A stretch of 64,000 nucleotides of DNA. It comes from Eonycteris spelaea (taxonomy: Eukaryota > Chordata > Mammalia > Chiroptera > Pteropodidae). The stretch spans positions 4,712,001-4,776,000 of the forward strand of contig PUFA01000027.1 in assembly GCA_003508835.1 (NCBI GenBank). Direction: 5' to 3'. Under the pieces are notes generated by a model. That model was not told where the DNA came from, did not search any database, and worked only from the letters and a program-made list of their open reading frames with translations. Position numbers and translations under genes: made by a program. The stretch's first letter is position 1. Every line of letters begins with the position of its first letter. Below are positions 12,548-23,400 of this stretch, one piece after another.

Positions 12548-13000
12548 ATGTTATCACCTAAAGAGAAACCTTCAAGTGTGGAGCTTTCTAATAGATGTCC
12601 TTCATAGCTCAAAAACATACCTCAGAACAAGTCACTCATGACTTTCCTGTAATGGGAAAATAAATCATTCTATCAAATCAGCAATATGATGTTTGAGTGA
12701 TTTCGATGTGCTTCACAGAGACAAATGCTGCTGAAATAAACATCAGAGATGGGCACAAATTCAGTTCAGTAGGTTGAAAACGTTCATTTTGGAAGAGCAT
12801 TCTAGGGTTTTGTTGAACCTATAAACACTGTGCAAGTAGCGTTTCTGGAACAGCCGAGAACAGACCTTGAATCTATCTTCAAGCTGAAAGTGGCTATCTT
12901 TCATTTTATCTGTTCCCCTTTAAAATAGGATAAAATGACCAATTCAGTGATTCAATTTAAGCTCACCCATGCTTCGATTCCTTTCAGATAAAAATAAAAC
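12548..13000 (+). other. MIOS: MIOS 3' untranslated region with candidate poly(A) signals
   Basis: After the stop codon there are AATAAA hexamers at 12659-12664, 12735-12740 and 12993-12998. The first is followed by a GT-rich stretch (GATGTTTGAGTGATTTCGATG) that could be a downstream element. Which one is used cannot be told from sequence alone, so the right boundary here is the last hexamer region. Confidence 0.5.
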
Positions 13001-14939
13001 TCTGAATTTTTACTTTTAGAGTTGGAAAGCCCCTAACCTACACTGGAGATAAATTTGATCAAGGTATGATGTATGTATATGTATGTGTATATATATGTAT
13101 GTATATAATATATTTTTTAAGGAGTCTTTATACACTTTCATTTTAAGGTAAGAAATCTTTTGACACCATCATTGTCTTCCTAGAAAAGGCAAAATTATGA
13201 ACATATCTTACGAATTTTCTCTTCTGAAAAGAAAAATATGGATCATTTCAAGGGAATGTGCTGCAAAAATTTCAGTTTCAACTTTTTACTTTTCAATGTC
13301 CTGATTTGTCTTGAAAGATTTCTCTCCCTATTAATTCATCATCTTATGCTCATCATCTGGGAGCATTTTACTGAACACAAAGTCTATGCAAGATTATATG
13401 GGACCAGCCATTCAGCATAAGCTATGTTAGTGTGTCCTACTGTCAAATTCCTTCCTGTTTTGGAATACCCTGTTTTTTTCAAGGTAAACTGGGAGGTGTT
13501 GGGGAAAAACAGGGTCACTTTGGAGACGTTTACTTTAAATGTAAGTTTCTATAAGTATATTTGGGCCAATTCAAGGCCTGTTTTAAATGTTTATATTTTT
13601 CCTTTTCACAGCTAGGCAGTTGAAAGAGAAATACAAAAGATTTGTAGCATGCTTCTCTGTCCTCTGACTTACACAGAGGACTGAACTGAATTTCATAGCT
13701 GAAGTTGTATTCATAGATAAAATAAAAAGTAAGCCTAAAACTTAATTATTTTTTATAGATTTTGAAGAAAAATATCTTAAACTAAAGAATTTTAAGAGCT
13801 TTTATGTTAGCAGTTTTACCTGGTGAAACTAAGATCTATTAGGTTAGTTTGAGATGTGACCTAAATATTGAACAAAAGTGAATTAAAATATGTTTTTACT
13901 TTGAGATTTGATACAAAAGGTTCTTTTTCTAGGAAAACATCGCATATCTAAACATCTCACCTAGATGATAGTCTTCGTTTAAAATGAAAAAATTTGAATA
14001 TATATACACATAAATGATATGTAATTTTTTTAAACAAAGATTGCTATTAAGGGAAATTTTTCCAGTCTTAAGTAAATCTTCCTGATTTCATTTTACTACA
14101 ACATAACCTTTACTTTTAAAATGACTTCAATTGAAATATTCCTTTCAAATTTACTATGTCCTAAATATGAAAAGTCAGCTCTAATATCAGACTATCTTAT
14201 ACATTTTCAGTGTTCTTAGGCAAAATAAGATAAAATTGTTGAATGTATATTTAGAGTTATATCTAAAATATTTATAATTTTTGAAAATATAATTAAAGTC
14301 TTTCTGTAAATAATGTTTGTAATCATATAGGGTGACATTTTTAAGATGGTTTATGCCTGTGTGTCAACTTCCTAATATTTTCTGTGAAGCTCAAATAGTC
14401 ATATAAATTGTCTATTATGTTTTTGTTTGCATTTTAGTGTACATGAACCATGAAAATAGATTCAAGTTATTTTCTGTTTTTATTACTAGGTCATTGATGT
14501 TTGGGTTTATTAACTCAACAAGGTTATTTTACCTAAACATGTTCAGTAGAAGTGTTTAATAAAAGTGTTTTTATTATTTTTTAAAAAATTCAATAAATCT
14601 GGGTTGAAGTCAATATGTCTAATCTAGAAATTATGAATCCTCTACAGATAATGCAATAAGTAATATTAGTACTTAATTTGATGGCAAATTTGATACTTAA
14701 CCTTAGAAGTAACTTTTTTGGGGCTCTGTTTTTTAGTTTAATATATTTTTCAGAGTGGTTGTTATTCTTTGAAATTGACTATTCAAAAAGCAGCTTTCTA
14801 TTGTCAGTGCTACACATGGTAAGTATTAAGAGTTTGAAAGAAAATAGTTCTGCATTTAATTGTGTGGCTAAATTTAATTTCAGTCACTCATTTGACTGCA
14901 AATATTAAAAGCGTGTGCTTTGAAATTTAAATGATAATT
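13001..14939. other. Intergenic sequence with nothing recognised
   Basis: No gene is supported. Positions 13062-13115 are a low-complexity TATG/TA tract. The remaining AT-rich sequence shows no element I can name. Confidence 0.6.
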
Positions 14940-15125
14940 CTAGCTTAGCATTGTGGCAAAGTAACTTGACCTTTTTGAGCTTCAGTTTTCTCATGTTAAA
15001 AGCAAGGTACAGAAATACCTACCTTATAAGGTGATGGGAGTTTTAAGTGATGAAATAAACATGAAGTTCTATATCCCTGTCACATAATAAGTGCTCTATA
15101 AAAGGTAGTGACTAACAGTCATTGT
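14940..15125 (+). mobile_element. MIR SINE
   Basis: Plus-strand MIR landmarks occur in order: GTAACTTGACCTTTTTGAGC, TTCAGTTTTCTCATG, ACCTACCTTATAAGGTGATG and CACATAATAAGTGCTCTATA. This is a diverged copy of the mammalian-wide tRNA-derived SINE. Confidence 0.8.
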
Positions 15126-16084
15126 TACCTTAACTGTATCAGTTATTTGTGTATTTTTAAAATTGAATATGGTATAATTTAAATGAAGGATCTACATTTG
15201 TCTAAGCAGTGGAAATTTCCCAAGGGCTTGTTTTCCCATATCTGGGTAAATTATGGCATTTTCTTTGGAGATAGGACTTAGCTATTTTTGTTCATTCTAT
15301 ATTTCTTATACTACTTTTTGCTATATGAAGAAATCTTCTGTACAGCCACCTGAGAGTTTAATGTGTTACGAAAGTGAACCCAGGGATGAAAATTAAAATT
15401 TTGGCGAATCTGGACAGTTGACCAGTAACTCCTGAAAACTTGAGATTTTCATATCTATAGTCAACTCTTAAATCCTGGTCTTTATGGGAGAAAGTATCAG
15501 TATTATCTCTGTGTAATCTTTTCTGCTATTCTATTACACTTGATGTTCATTTAAGGTAAAATGTTGGTGTGATAGTGGTAATAAAAAAGGAAATACACTA
15601 TGAGATTTGTTCTCCCTTGGAATAGCTGTAATTAAAGTAAGTAGGCACCAGTTAGTTGTACATGTCTAACACCTGCTCAGGTAGAAGCATTAGAGAGGTG
15701 GGAGAGGTGTTACATGTTAGTCTAGCGTCTTCATGTTGAGAACATAAGACCCACGTGGCCATGGCAGAGATGGGGCTAGCAGGACAGCTCCTCTCCTATC
15801 TAGTACTCCGACTCCTTCCATTACACCATCTGCTTATTTTTCCCCTACCTCAAAATTTAATGTTACTTTGCTCATTATAAAAAGCAGTTAATAAAAATGC
15901 TATTTTTATAAAATATTAATTATTCCAGAGTATAGAGACAAAAGGAAAGCTTCCCAAATATTTTTTAAAGCTGACATAACACGGATGTCAAATTATCATA
16001 GGTTGCCAAAACAAGGACTGATTTCACTTAGAAATATACGTGATAAATTCATAAGTCAAATGAATATAAAATTTAACAGTACAT
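15126..16084. other. Intergenic sequence, possible old repeat near 15.75 kb
   Basis: Only 15740-15835 (GCAGAGATGGGGCTAGCAGG ... CTCCGACTCCTTCCATTACA) resembles a common mammalian-wide repeat tail. I see nothing in the rest. Confidence 0.4.
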
Positions 16085-16330
16085 TAATGAGAATAATACT
16101 GTTGGTGCTTATTATGTGCTAGGTACCATGCATGTGATCCTGTTTCATCCTCACGGTAGCCTCGTGATGCAGGTGTACCATTACTGTTTCTATTCTATAG
16201 AAGGTGTAGGGACGTTAGAGCGCTGGTCCTACATTACATAACTAGTAAATAGCAGAGCCAACATTTAGACTTCAGTAATCTGACTTCCCACTCTGTACTT
16301 TTAATTACTATTTTATACTTCTGTATAGTA
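16085..16330 (-). mobile_element. MIR SINE
   Basis: Minus-orientation MIR: TTGGTGCTTATTATGTGCTA, TCATCCTCACGGTAGCCTCG, ACATAACTAGTAAATAGCAG and CTTCAGTAATCTGACTTCCC follow the reverse complement of the family consensus from 3' to 5'. Confidence 0.8.
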
Positions 16331-16984
16331 CTTTGTGGGCTGCGTATAAGAGAATAATCCACTATGACAGAGGTTTATTATATTTAGTGTTAATGTATCA
16401 AACAAGAAAAACCGTGTCAATCATTCTTTGGATATGAAAGGCACTTGATAAAATTTTAAAAATTGATTCCTAATTTGTTTTTGAGATTTAGTTTTTACAT
16501 GCAAGGGAAATGGTTTTTCTTTATTTTCCCCACCTATTTTACTAAAACAGCTGGCATCATGCCTAGTGGATAAGTTCTAGAATCCTTCCCATTATAGACA
16601 GGATAAAAACAAGGATCCTCTTGTTACCTCCAGTTCTGTATATAGCAATGCAGAGGAAAGTGAAAGGCATATGCTTGCTTGTTTTTCTAGTCCTTAAAGT
16701 TTGATATGGCAAAAAATACCGTAAAAGGTAAACAAACTGATAAAGTACAACATGTGACAAATTTAATACCTTTCACAAAGAGAATTCTTAAATCTATAAA
16801 GAAAAGACACAACTAATAGATAATATTGATAAAGGTCTTATACAGGCAAAATAAGTTAAAATGGCCAATAAATATAAATAAATATTAAATCAATAATGAA
16901 GTAATGCTGAATAAAAGAATAGGATGCTGTTCACCTGCTTATATAGATTAAAAAGAATAATATGCATTTTCAAGGATATAGGAA

Positions 16985-17375
16985 AGGAACATTCTCATAA
17001 CAATTTATGAGAGTTTTTATCAGTACAAATGTTCTTGAGGACAGGTGAAGCAGTATGTAACAAAAGCCTTAAAAAGGTTCGTACCTTTTGATACAGTATA
17101 ATGGGAATATTTCCAAAGGATTGATTGGATAAGTGCACAAAGATGTTTATTTCTTTTAAATGGTTGGTCACAGTATTGTTTATAATAAAAACCTGGAAAC
17201 CTGGAAATGTCCAGTAATAAGACTAAAGAAATTATTGCATATGTACAATGGAATACTGACAACTTTAATATATTTTAATTGGCAAAAACGTGATTCACAA
17301 TATATTGATAAATGGAAAGAAAGGCCAATTATAGGATTATATGTATATATATATATATACTTGCATGGAGCCACT
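16985..17375 (+). mobile_element. L1 (L1M-type) 3' fragment
   Basis: Plus-strand L1 landmarks AACCTGGAAATGTCCAGTAA, CATATGTACAATGGAATACT and ATATTGATAAATGGAAAGAA appear in order, ending near a TA repeat at 17339-17360. It has no coding capacity. Confidence 0.65.
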
Positions 17376-19839
17376 TGAATATTACGAAAATATTAACTGG
17401 TCATCAACAGTGGGATTTTAAGTGACATTTCTTGCTTATCTGTATCTTTTGGTTCTACAGTAATTTATAATGTGCATATCATACACACATCACTGGCTTT
17501 TATAAAAGCTATCCACAAACTGGTATCTTATTACCATAATGAACATTTACATACCAGGAATATTCTGTGAAGTAAAGAAACTTGATGTAAGGTATTATGG
17601 ATGTTAGCATGGAGATCTATTAGGAAAGCATTTTTCTACATTTCATAATCTGTAGTAATATGTAGGAATAACAAAAAGATGTGGTCCACTCTTAATCATC
17701 TCTTTCATTATATTTGGAAATAGTGCATTTTGTTCTCCATTAAGCACATTGAATAATGGATCCATAAAAGAATTCTGATTTCCCTGAAGTTAGTGGTATA
17801 TAATTAATGATTTTATTTCAAACTTCTCTCTTTTAGATGTTCCTCATGAGATTTCCTGACTTCTCTGTTTTGGTTCTGGGCCTGTGACAGGAAACCTTTC
17901 CTCTATGTCTAAAATTTGGTTGCTTATTATCCAATACATACTAGAATGCACTTAATTTATTTACAATAATTTAATGAGTTACTTAGTTTAAGTGGCGAAT
18001 TCTGAACATGCACGCATGCCCATGCTTCTAACAGACCACTAACATCTGCATGCCTAGGTGGGTCAGACCCTGTGAAAGGTTATGACTTCAAAAGATCGAT
18101 GGCACCATAGTTGCCCTGGAGGAGGTGCGTCTAATGGAAGAGGTAGACATAAGCATAGTTTTTAGCAGAATCAAAGCCATTCAGATTAATACTTACAGGT
18201 ACTGAAAGAACATCCTTGAAGCATCTTGTCTCTGCGAGCCAAAAAAAAACAGTTAGTTTATTTTATTTAATTTTCTAATTTTGGACTTTCAAAAATTATG
18301 TTCTAATTAGACATAATTTGTGGAAATAGAAGTCCATACAATCTTCAAGAACATAATTTACTATGTTAATAGCACAATGTTTGAAATGCTTTGCTAAAAA
18401 TGATAATTTATATAATGTCAAAAAGAGCAATAACAGTAATTCAGTGATATAGTCATCATTCAATTTATGAAAAGCATGTTGCCTTAACATAATTTCATAA
18501 CTGGAAATCCAGATATAGGAATCTAATTAGTTGGGCTTTTAAACTATAAAGTCATAAAGACAGGGTAGTCTGGAAGAACATTTGAAAGGATTAATGTCTC
18601 ATAAATTTAAAACAGGCATTTTTATAATAATTCATGTAGATTTTTGGTCTTACATCTTTTTATTTAGAGAATATTAGCTCCAGTTTATGTGTGTGTGGCT
18701 GGCAGGTGTATGCAAGAAAGCATACATGGAGTTTCAAGGATCAAATGTCAAAAGGATTCAAGCTTATCCAGGTTTCTACACATTCCAGTCGCAGTTTGCT
18801 GATGACAGTTTAAGAAGTTGCCACTGTCAAACGTGGTAAAAACTAAGTATCCTTTATAACAGCAAGTAATTCAATAACTGATTATTTTGTAGTAATTTGA
18901 ATGGTACAGCGTTTCTGTGCTACATATCAGTTATGTCAAAGAAAAAAATTTTCCCATTGATTTTGAAATTTGTATTATGTGCAGTAAGCAGGTATACTTA
19001 ATATTTATACAACTATGTGTATGATACATACAAGTTCCCAAAATGTAGTTTATGGAACAAAATATTCAGCAACTTGGTAAATGTGGGAGAAGTATCTCTT
19101 GCAAAAATAAAACATTCCTCACTTTAAATCTGACCTTTTCTCTCTATTCCTCAAAAGTGGAATGTGGGTCAGTTGTAATTCTATAAGAAAAAATTACCAT
19201 TTTTTAAGATAGGTAAATTTCTGAAATACATTAAATTATTTTTGGAAAAGTGAGTGTAACTCAATGAGTAAGACACTACGATTTCCAAAAGAGGCTTTTC
19301 CCCTAGGTAGGAAACTTTATTTTCCACTGGAGGATCAAACACAAATGGGGGCAGATTTTTGAGGTCATTTGGGACAACTACTCTTGGTTACATTGTTCAC
19401 CTAATTTGATGAACAAATAATTTTTAAGTCTTTTATTGAATTCTGTGATCTCTATTAGAAAATGTTATATGCTTTATAGACTATGTCTGTTTCTTCTGGG
19501 ACCTGAGAAATTAAAAACATGTATCATCCTTGTTGATAAAACATCTTGGGGAAAATTAGTTTAAAATTTATTCATTATTCAATAACTTTCCTGGTTTGCC
19601 TCTTTTCTTTTAGAGTTCATTCCCAATGTGTGGACTATAGATTTCTCAATAACTTTTAAAATATCTTATGCTAGCCTTTGAGTGGGGTATATGTTTACTC
19701 AAGCAGAGACATCTGAGTAGAGTGAAAATGAATTCTCAGAACAAAATTGCCAAGCATATGTGATGGGACTGTAGGGAAAAAGAACATAATTTTAATCTTC
19801 AAAGATACTTAAAATAGCTCCAGCATTATAATGCATGAG
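17376..19839. other. Intergenic sequence with nothing recognised
   Basis: I see no supported gene or named repeat across this 2.5 kb. Short open frames in it lack known motifs, codon structure or splice context. Confidence 0.5.
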
Positions 19840-20150
19840 GCCTGACAATTGACATTTCTCATTTTGGCAGTGTTCACCTACAGTCCCCTGTCAGCAACTG
19901 AACACATTCATCTCTGGGATAAATGATTAATAAGCTGCCTGTCATTGCCACTCTTTTTGGAGCAAATGGTGGAGGCTTCATTTGATCATATTGCAGCCAT
20001 CGTCATCATTACTGAAACTGATTCTGCCACTAGAGTGTCTGCTAGGGCAATCGATTAGCATTTAAATAAAAGAAGTTATGGCTTAAAAATAGCACACATT
20101 AATATCTTTTGAGTCACTCTGTCACACCTGGTACAGTTTTTGCTATCGGC
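19840..20150. other. Candidate conserved noncoding element
   Basis: This segment lacks transposon landmarks, is less AT-rich than its flanks, and contains clustered homeodomain-type cores such as GATTAATAAG and ATCGATTAGCATTTAAAT, plus a CATCGTCATCATTACTG run. This is typical of developmental enhancers, but conservation cannot be judged from one genome. Confidence 0.25.
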
Positions 20151-21213
20151 CAGTACCAGAAAATCTTAAATTGAGGAAGGAAACGTGGAAGTAATGGAAG
20201 TGAAGTTCTTGTTTCAAGTACAACCTACTAAGGTTTCCAAGCTTCCCATGCTCTACGAATCACTGTTGTATGAAATGTAAATTTATGGAATTGTGCAACT
20301 TACATGCATTGGTGGAAATGAAGTTGCCATATTATTGCCTTTAGAGAAAAAAGGGTAGGGTTAGACATTTTTGACAGGCCAAAATTCATCCAGAAAAAGA
20401 AGTTAGAGGATTTAGATTGACAAATGATACTCAGATATATTGAAATGAAACTTGTCTTTTCAGTAAGATGTGAGAATGAGACAAGAACACCATTTAGATG
20501 TCTTGGTGATTTGGACTGCATTTCTAAAACATGGTAGAGAATGGGGTCTGCATGGGTCTACAAAAAAGTGGCAGATTGTAGTTTTGGTAAAGTGATACAC
20601 CCAAGGAAAATGACTGGAACTTAGAACTTCTATTTTAGCATCTCTCTCTCTCTGCTCCTGGGAGTCTCATCTATGAGTTCTCAGCATTACTGCACTTTAA
20701 TTCCCTCTTCATCTACTTTTGTCTGCTAGCACATGACATGTTTTCTTACATTCCCCTTATATTTTTTCATTGTTTCCTGTTTGCTCTCTGAATATGAGAC
20801 CAACTGTTTAACCTACCTCTGTATTAAGACAGCTACCTGAACTACTTTGTATTGGCCACACAATTGAAGAGCATGTGCATTTTCTTCAGAGCTGAGAATT
20901 GTTGTGCAATGAAATGGAGCCATTGTAGATATTTCTCAGTCCAGCTGCTTCTGCCCTATATTTGACTAAGGTTCTTTCCAGATTCTAGTAGTTAGTGATG
21001 GTATTGTGAATTTTAATCTTTTCCTGGTTTGTAATATTTTAAGCTAGAAAAGTGGAGGACATTTTACTGAACAATGATTGATGTAGATAAATGAGACCTG
21101 TATTTTGGAAAGTAGGTAGAATACGGTTTTAGTAAGAGGAAACACTGCAGTGGTATGAGAAAACATACGAGAACAAGAGGACCAGTAACAAGTGGACCAA
21201 TTACAGACTTCCT
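20151..21213. other. Intergenic sequence with nothing recognised
   Basis: No gene or clear repeat is seen. A small CT repeat occurs at 20641-20653. Confidence 0.5.
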
Positions 21214-21490
21214 TTACATGTTAAAATTCTCTATTGGACAACTCTTCTGTAACCCATGGAGATGAACCAAGGTAGCCAAAGTTGACTTAATCTGATGGAA
21301 GTGAACGACGACACCCTTCCTTACTGTGACACAAGCTGCATGCAATATCAGCTGCCCACTTTCCGTCAGTGCCCTTTTCGGTATAGTATTCGAGGCAGCA
21401 ACTACCAACGGGTCAATGTTCACCTTTCTGCCATTTTTAGCGAACCACTGATTCGGAAAATGACTCATGAAATGTGTAAAATCATGACTT
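21214..21490. other. Unidentified CpG-bearing segment with long open frames on both strands
   Basis: Between about 21303 and 21460 there are roughly nine CpG dinucleotides (for example GAACGACGACAC and AACGGGTC), unusual in this CpG-poor region. One plus frame (21295-21495, 66 codons) and one minus frame (21214-21468, 84 codons) stay open across it. I do not recognise either peptide and see no splice context or known domain. It could be an old DNA-transposon piece, a constrained element or a retrocopy fragment. Confidence 0.3.
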
Positions 21491-21600
21491 GTTAGAACTG
21501 GAAGGAAGCTACAGGATCATTCAGGGAGGTGCTCCATGTAACAAAGCTGGAATTAGATCTCGGGTCTCTTGACTGAGGTCTAGTGCTTTTCTGTTTTGGA
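21491..21600. mobile_element. Ancient mammalian-wide repeat fragment
   Basis: GAACTGGAAGGAAGCTACAG, followed by GGAATTAGATCTCGGGTCTC and TGAGGTCTAGTGCTTTTC, follows a common mammalian interspersed repeat in order. The exact family is uncertain. Confidence 0.4.
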
Positions 21601-21664
21601 GAAAGATAAACTAGACCAGATGAATTTTGTGGTGTTAGTACAACATATATGAACGCTCAGTGAT

Positions 21665-22770
21665 TTTTTTGAAGTAGTGTTTTTATTATAAAAATAATAT
21701 GGAGTCATGGTAAAAAAAGAAAAAAAGTTACAAAAAGTATAGAATGGAAGTAAATGTCTCAGCTCTTTGCTTCATTATCGCCGTATTCTTTGTTCTACCT
21801 CCCAAAATTCTAACTTTCACTTCCCAGGTGAAACTGCTTTAAAGTTTGTATGCACATTCAGAGAAGTTCTGTACACACTGCTTCTATCTCTGTACCTCTT
21901 TGTCAGTCTTTGCCTTCCTATTTGTTTGGATAAGATCATAGTATATAAATTCTCCTTCAAATTGCTTTATTTTCACCTAAAATTATACTTGAGTTCTCCT
22001 TGTTATCTACTTTTTTTTTGTTAACTGGATGGTATGTGATTATATGGATATGTCCTTCCATTGATAGAAATTTAGGGTATTTCCATTTGTTGCTTTTACC
22101 AACAATGCTGCAGTGAGCATCTTTGCATGTACATCTTTGGGTACTTGTGAATAAGCATACCTATCAGATAAGTTATAGAGATGGGATCGTGGAGTCAAAA
22201 ATTACAGTAGTCTCCTCCTTACCTGTGGTTTTGCTTTGTACAATTTCAGTTACCCACCGTCAATCCTCACGGCTTGATGATACAGGATCACCCAAAGCAG
22301 ATGATCCTCCTGACATATCATCAGAGGGTCAATAGCAGCCTAATGTATGTCACAATGGCTGCGTCATTCACCTCACTTCATCTCATCTCATAGGCTTTGT
22401 ATTATCTCACATCATCGCAAGAGGAGAGTGAGTACGGTACATTAAGAAATTTTGAGAGTAAGAGAGCACATTCAAATAAATTTTAGTATATTGTTATAAT
22501 TGTTCTATTTAATTATTTTTAATCTCAGATTGTACCTAAATTTAAAAATTAAACTTTATCATAGATCTGTGTGTATACGAAAAGAACATAGTATATATAG
22601 TGCTCAGTACTGCCCCAGACATCCACTGTGGTTCTTGAAACATATTCCCCATGGATAAGGGGGGGACTACTAGATGTGTATTTTACATTTTGAAAGCCGT
22701 TGCCAAATAGACCTCCAAAGGGTGAACCAACTATACCCCTAAAAACTGGATGGGATTTTCTATTTCCTCA
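21665..22770 (-). mobile_element. L1 (L1M-type) 3' fragment split by a Tigger element
   Basis: Reversed L1 3' sequence runs from 21665 to about 22204 (ATAGAAATTTAGGGTATTTC, AACAATGCTGCAGTGAGCAT). It resumes at 22673 with TTTGAAAGCCGTTGCCAAAT and AGACCTCCAAAGGGTGAACC. The two halves are contiguous in the family consensus, so 22205-22672 is an insertion. Confidence 0.75.
22205..22672. mobile_element. Tigger/pogo-family nonautonomous transposon
   Basis: Terminal inverted repeats are visible: CAGTAGTCTCCTCCTTACC at the left, and in reverse complement TAGTAGTCCCCCCCTTATCC at the right. Subterminal CGGTTTCAGTTACC-like sequence is decayed. The interior has no transposase frame. It sits inside an L1 fragment. 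Confidence 0.8.
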
Positions 22771-23264
22771 ACATGGTTAATAGCAGCATTGTAAAATTTC
22801 TAATTATGACCCTCTGTAGGTGAAGATCTGTAAAATATCTTATTTTAACATATTTAATACTGAGTGAGGTTAAGCATAGATTTTGTTTGACTATCCACTG
22901 TTTGTATTTATTTATAGAATAGAACTGCCTATTCATTTCCATGGTCAACCTTGATTTTCTTTGAGAAGAAGAAAAAAAAATGCTAGAAAGCCCTGAATTA
23001 AATATTTTCTTCATACTCATCTTTTCAGCTAAATTTCAAAATTAATTTTGATGCATTTCTCCACTGTCAGGGTTTTAATGTTCTTCTTCTATATTGATCT
23101 GGGCCCTTATTTCTCTCACCCCAAAGAAAAAAAACAAAAACCCTCCCATATCTTGTTTTGCTTTAATTGGAAAGATTCCAGCAGTGATGACATTAAAATA
23201 GCTGTTTAAACCTTTGCCAAGGGATGAAAGATATGTAACAATAGAGATCACATTTTGAAGTCAA
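22771..23264. other. Intergenic sequence with nothing recognised
   Basis: This is AT-rich sequence with no supported gene or named repeat. Confidence 0.5.
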
Positions 23265-23400
23265 AAAGAGGTGGTTTTTGACTATTATCTAGTAGCTATG
23301 CAACCTTAGCCAAATTAGGTAATACCTCCCAGCTTTCATTTTTCTGATCTGGGAAAGGGGAGGTTGATATGTTAAATAAAATAAAGGGCAAATGTAGTTC
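23265..23400 (+). mobile_element. MIR SINE fragment
   Basis: Plus-strand MIR order is kept: TATCTAGTAGCTATGCAACC, TTAGCCAAATTAGGTAATAC, then TTTTTCTGATCTGGGAAAGG. The copy is short and diverged. Confidence 0.6.
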
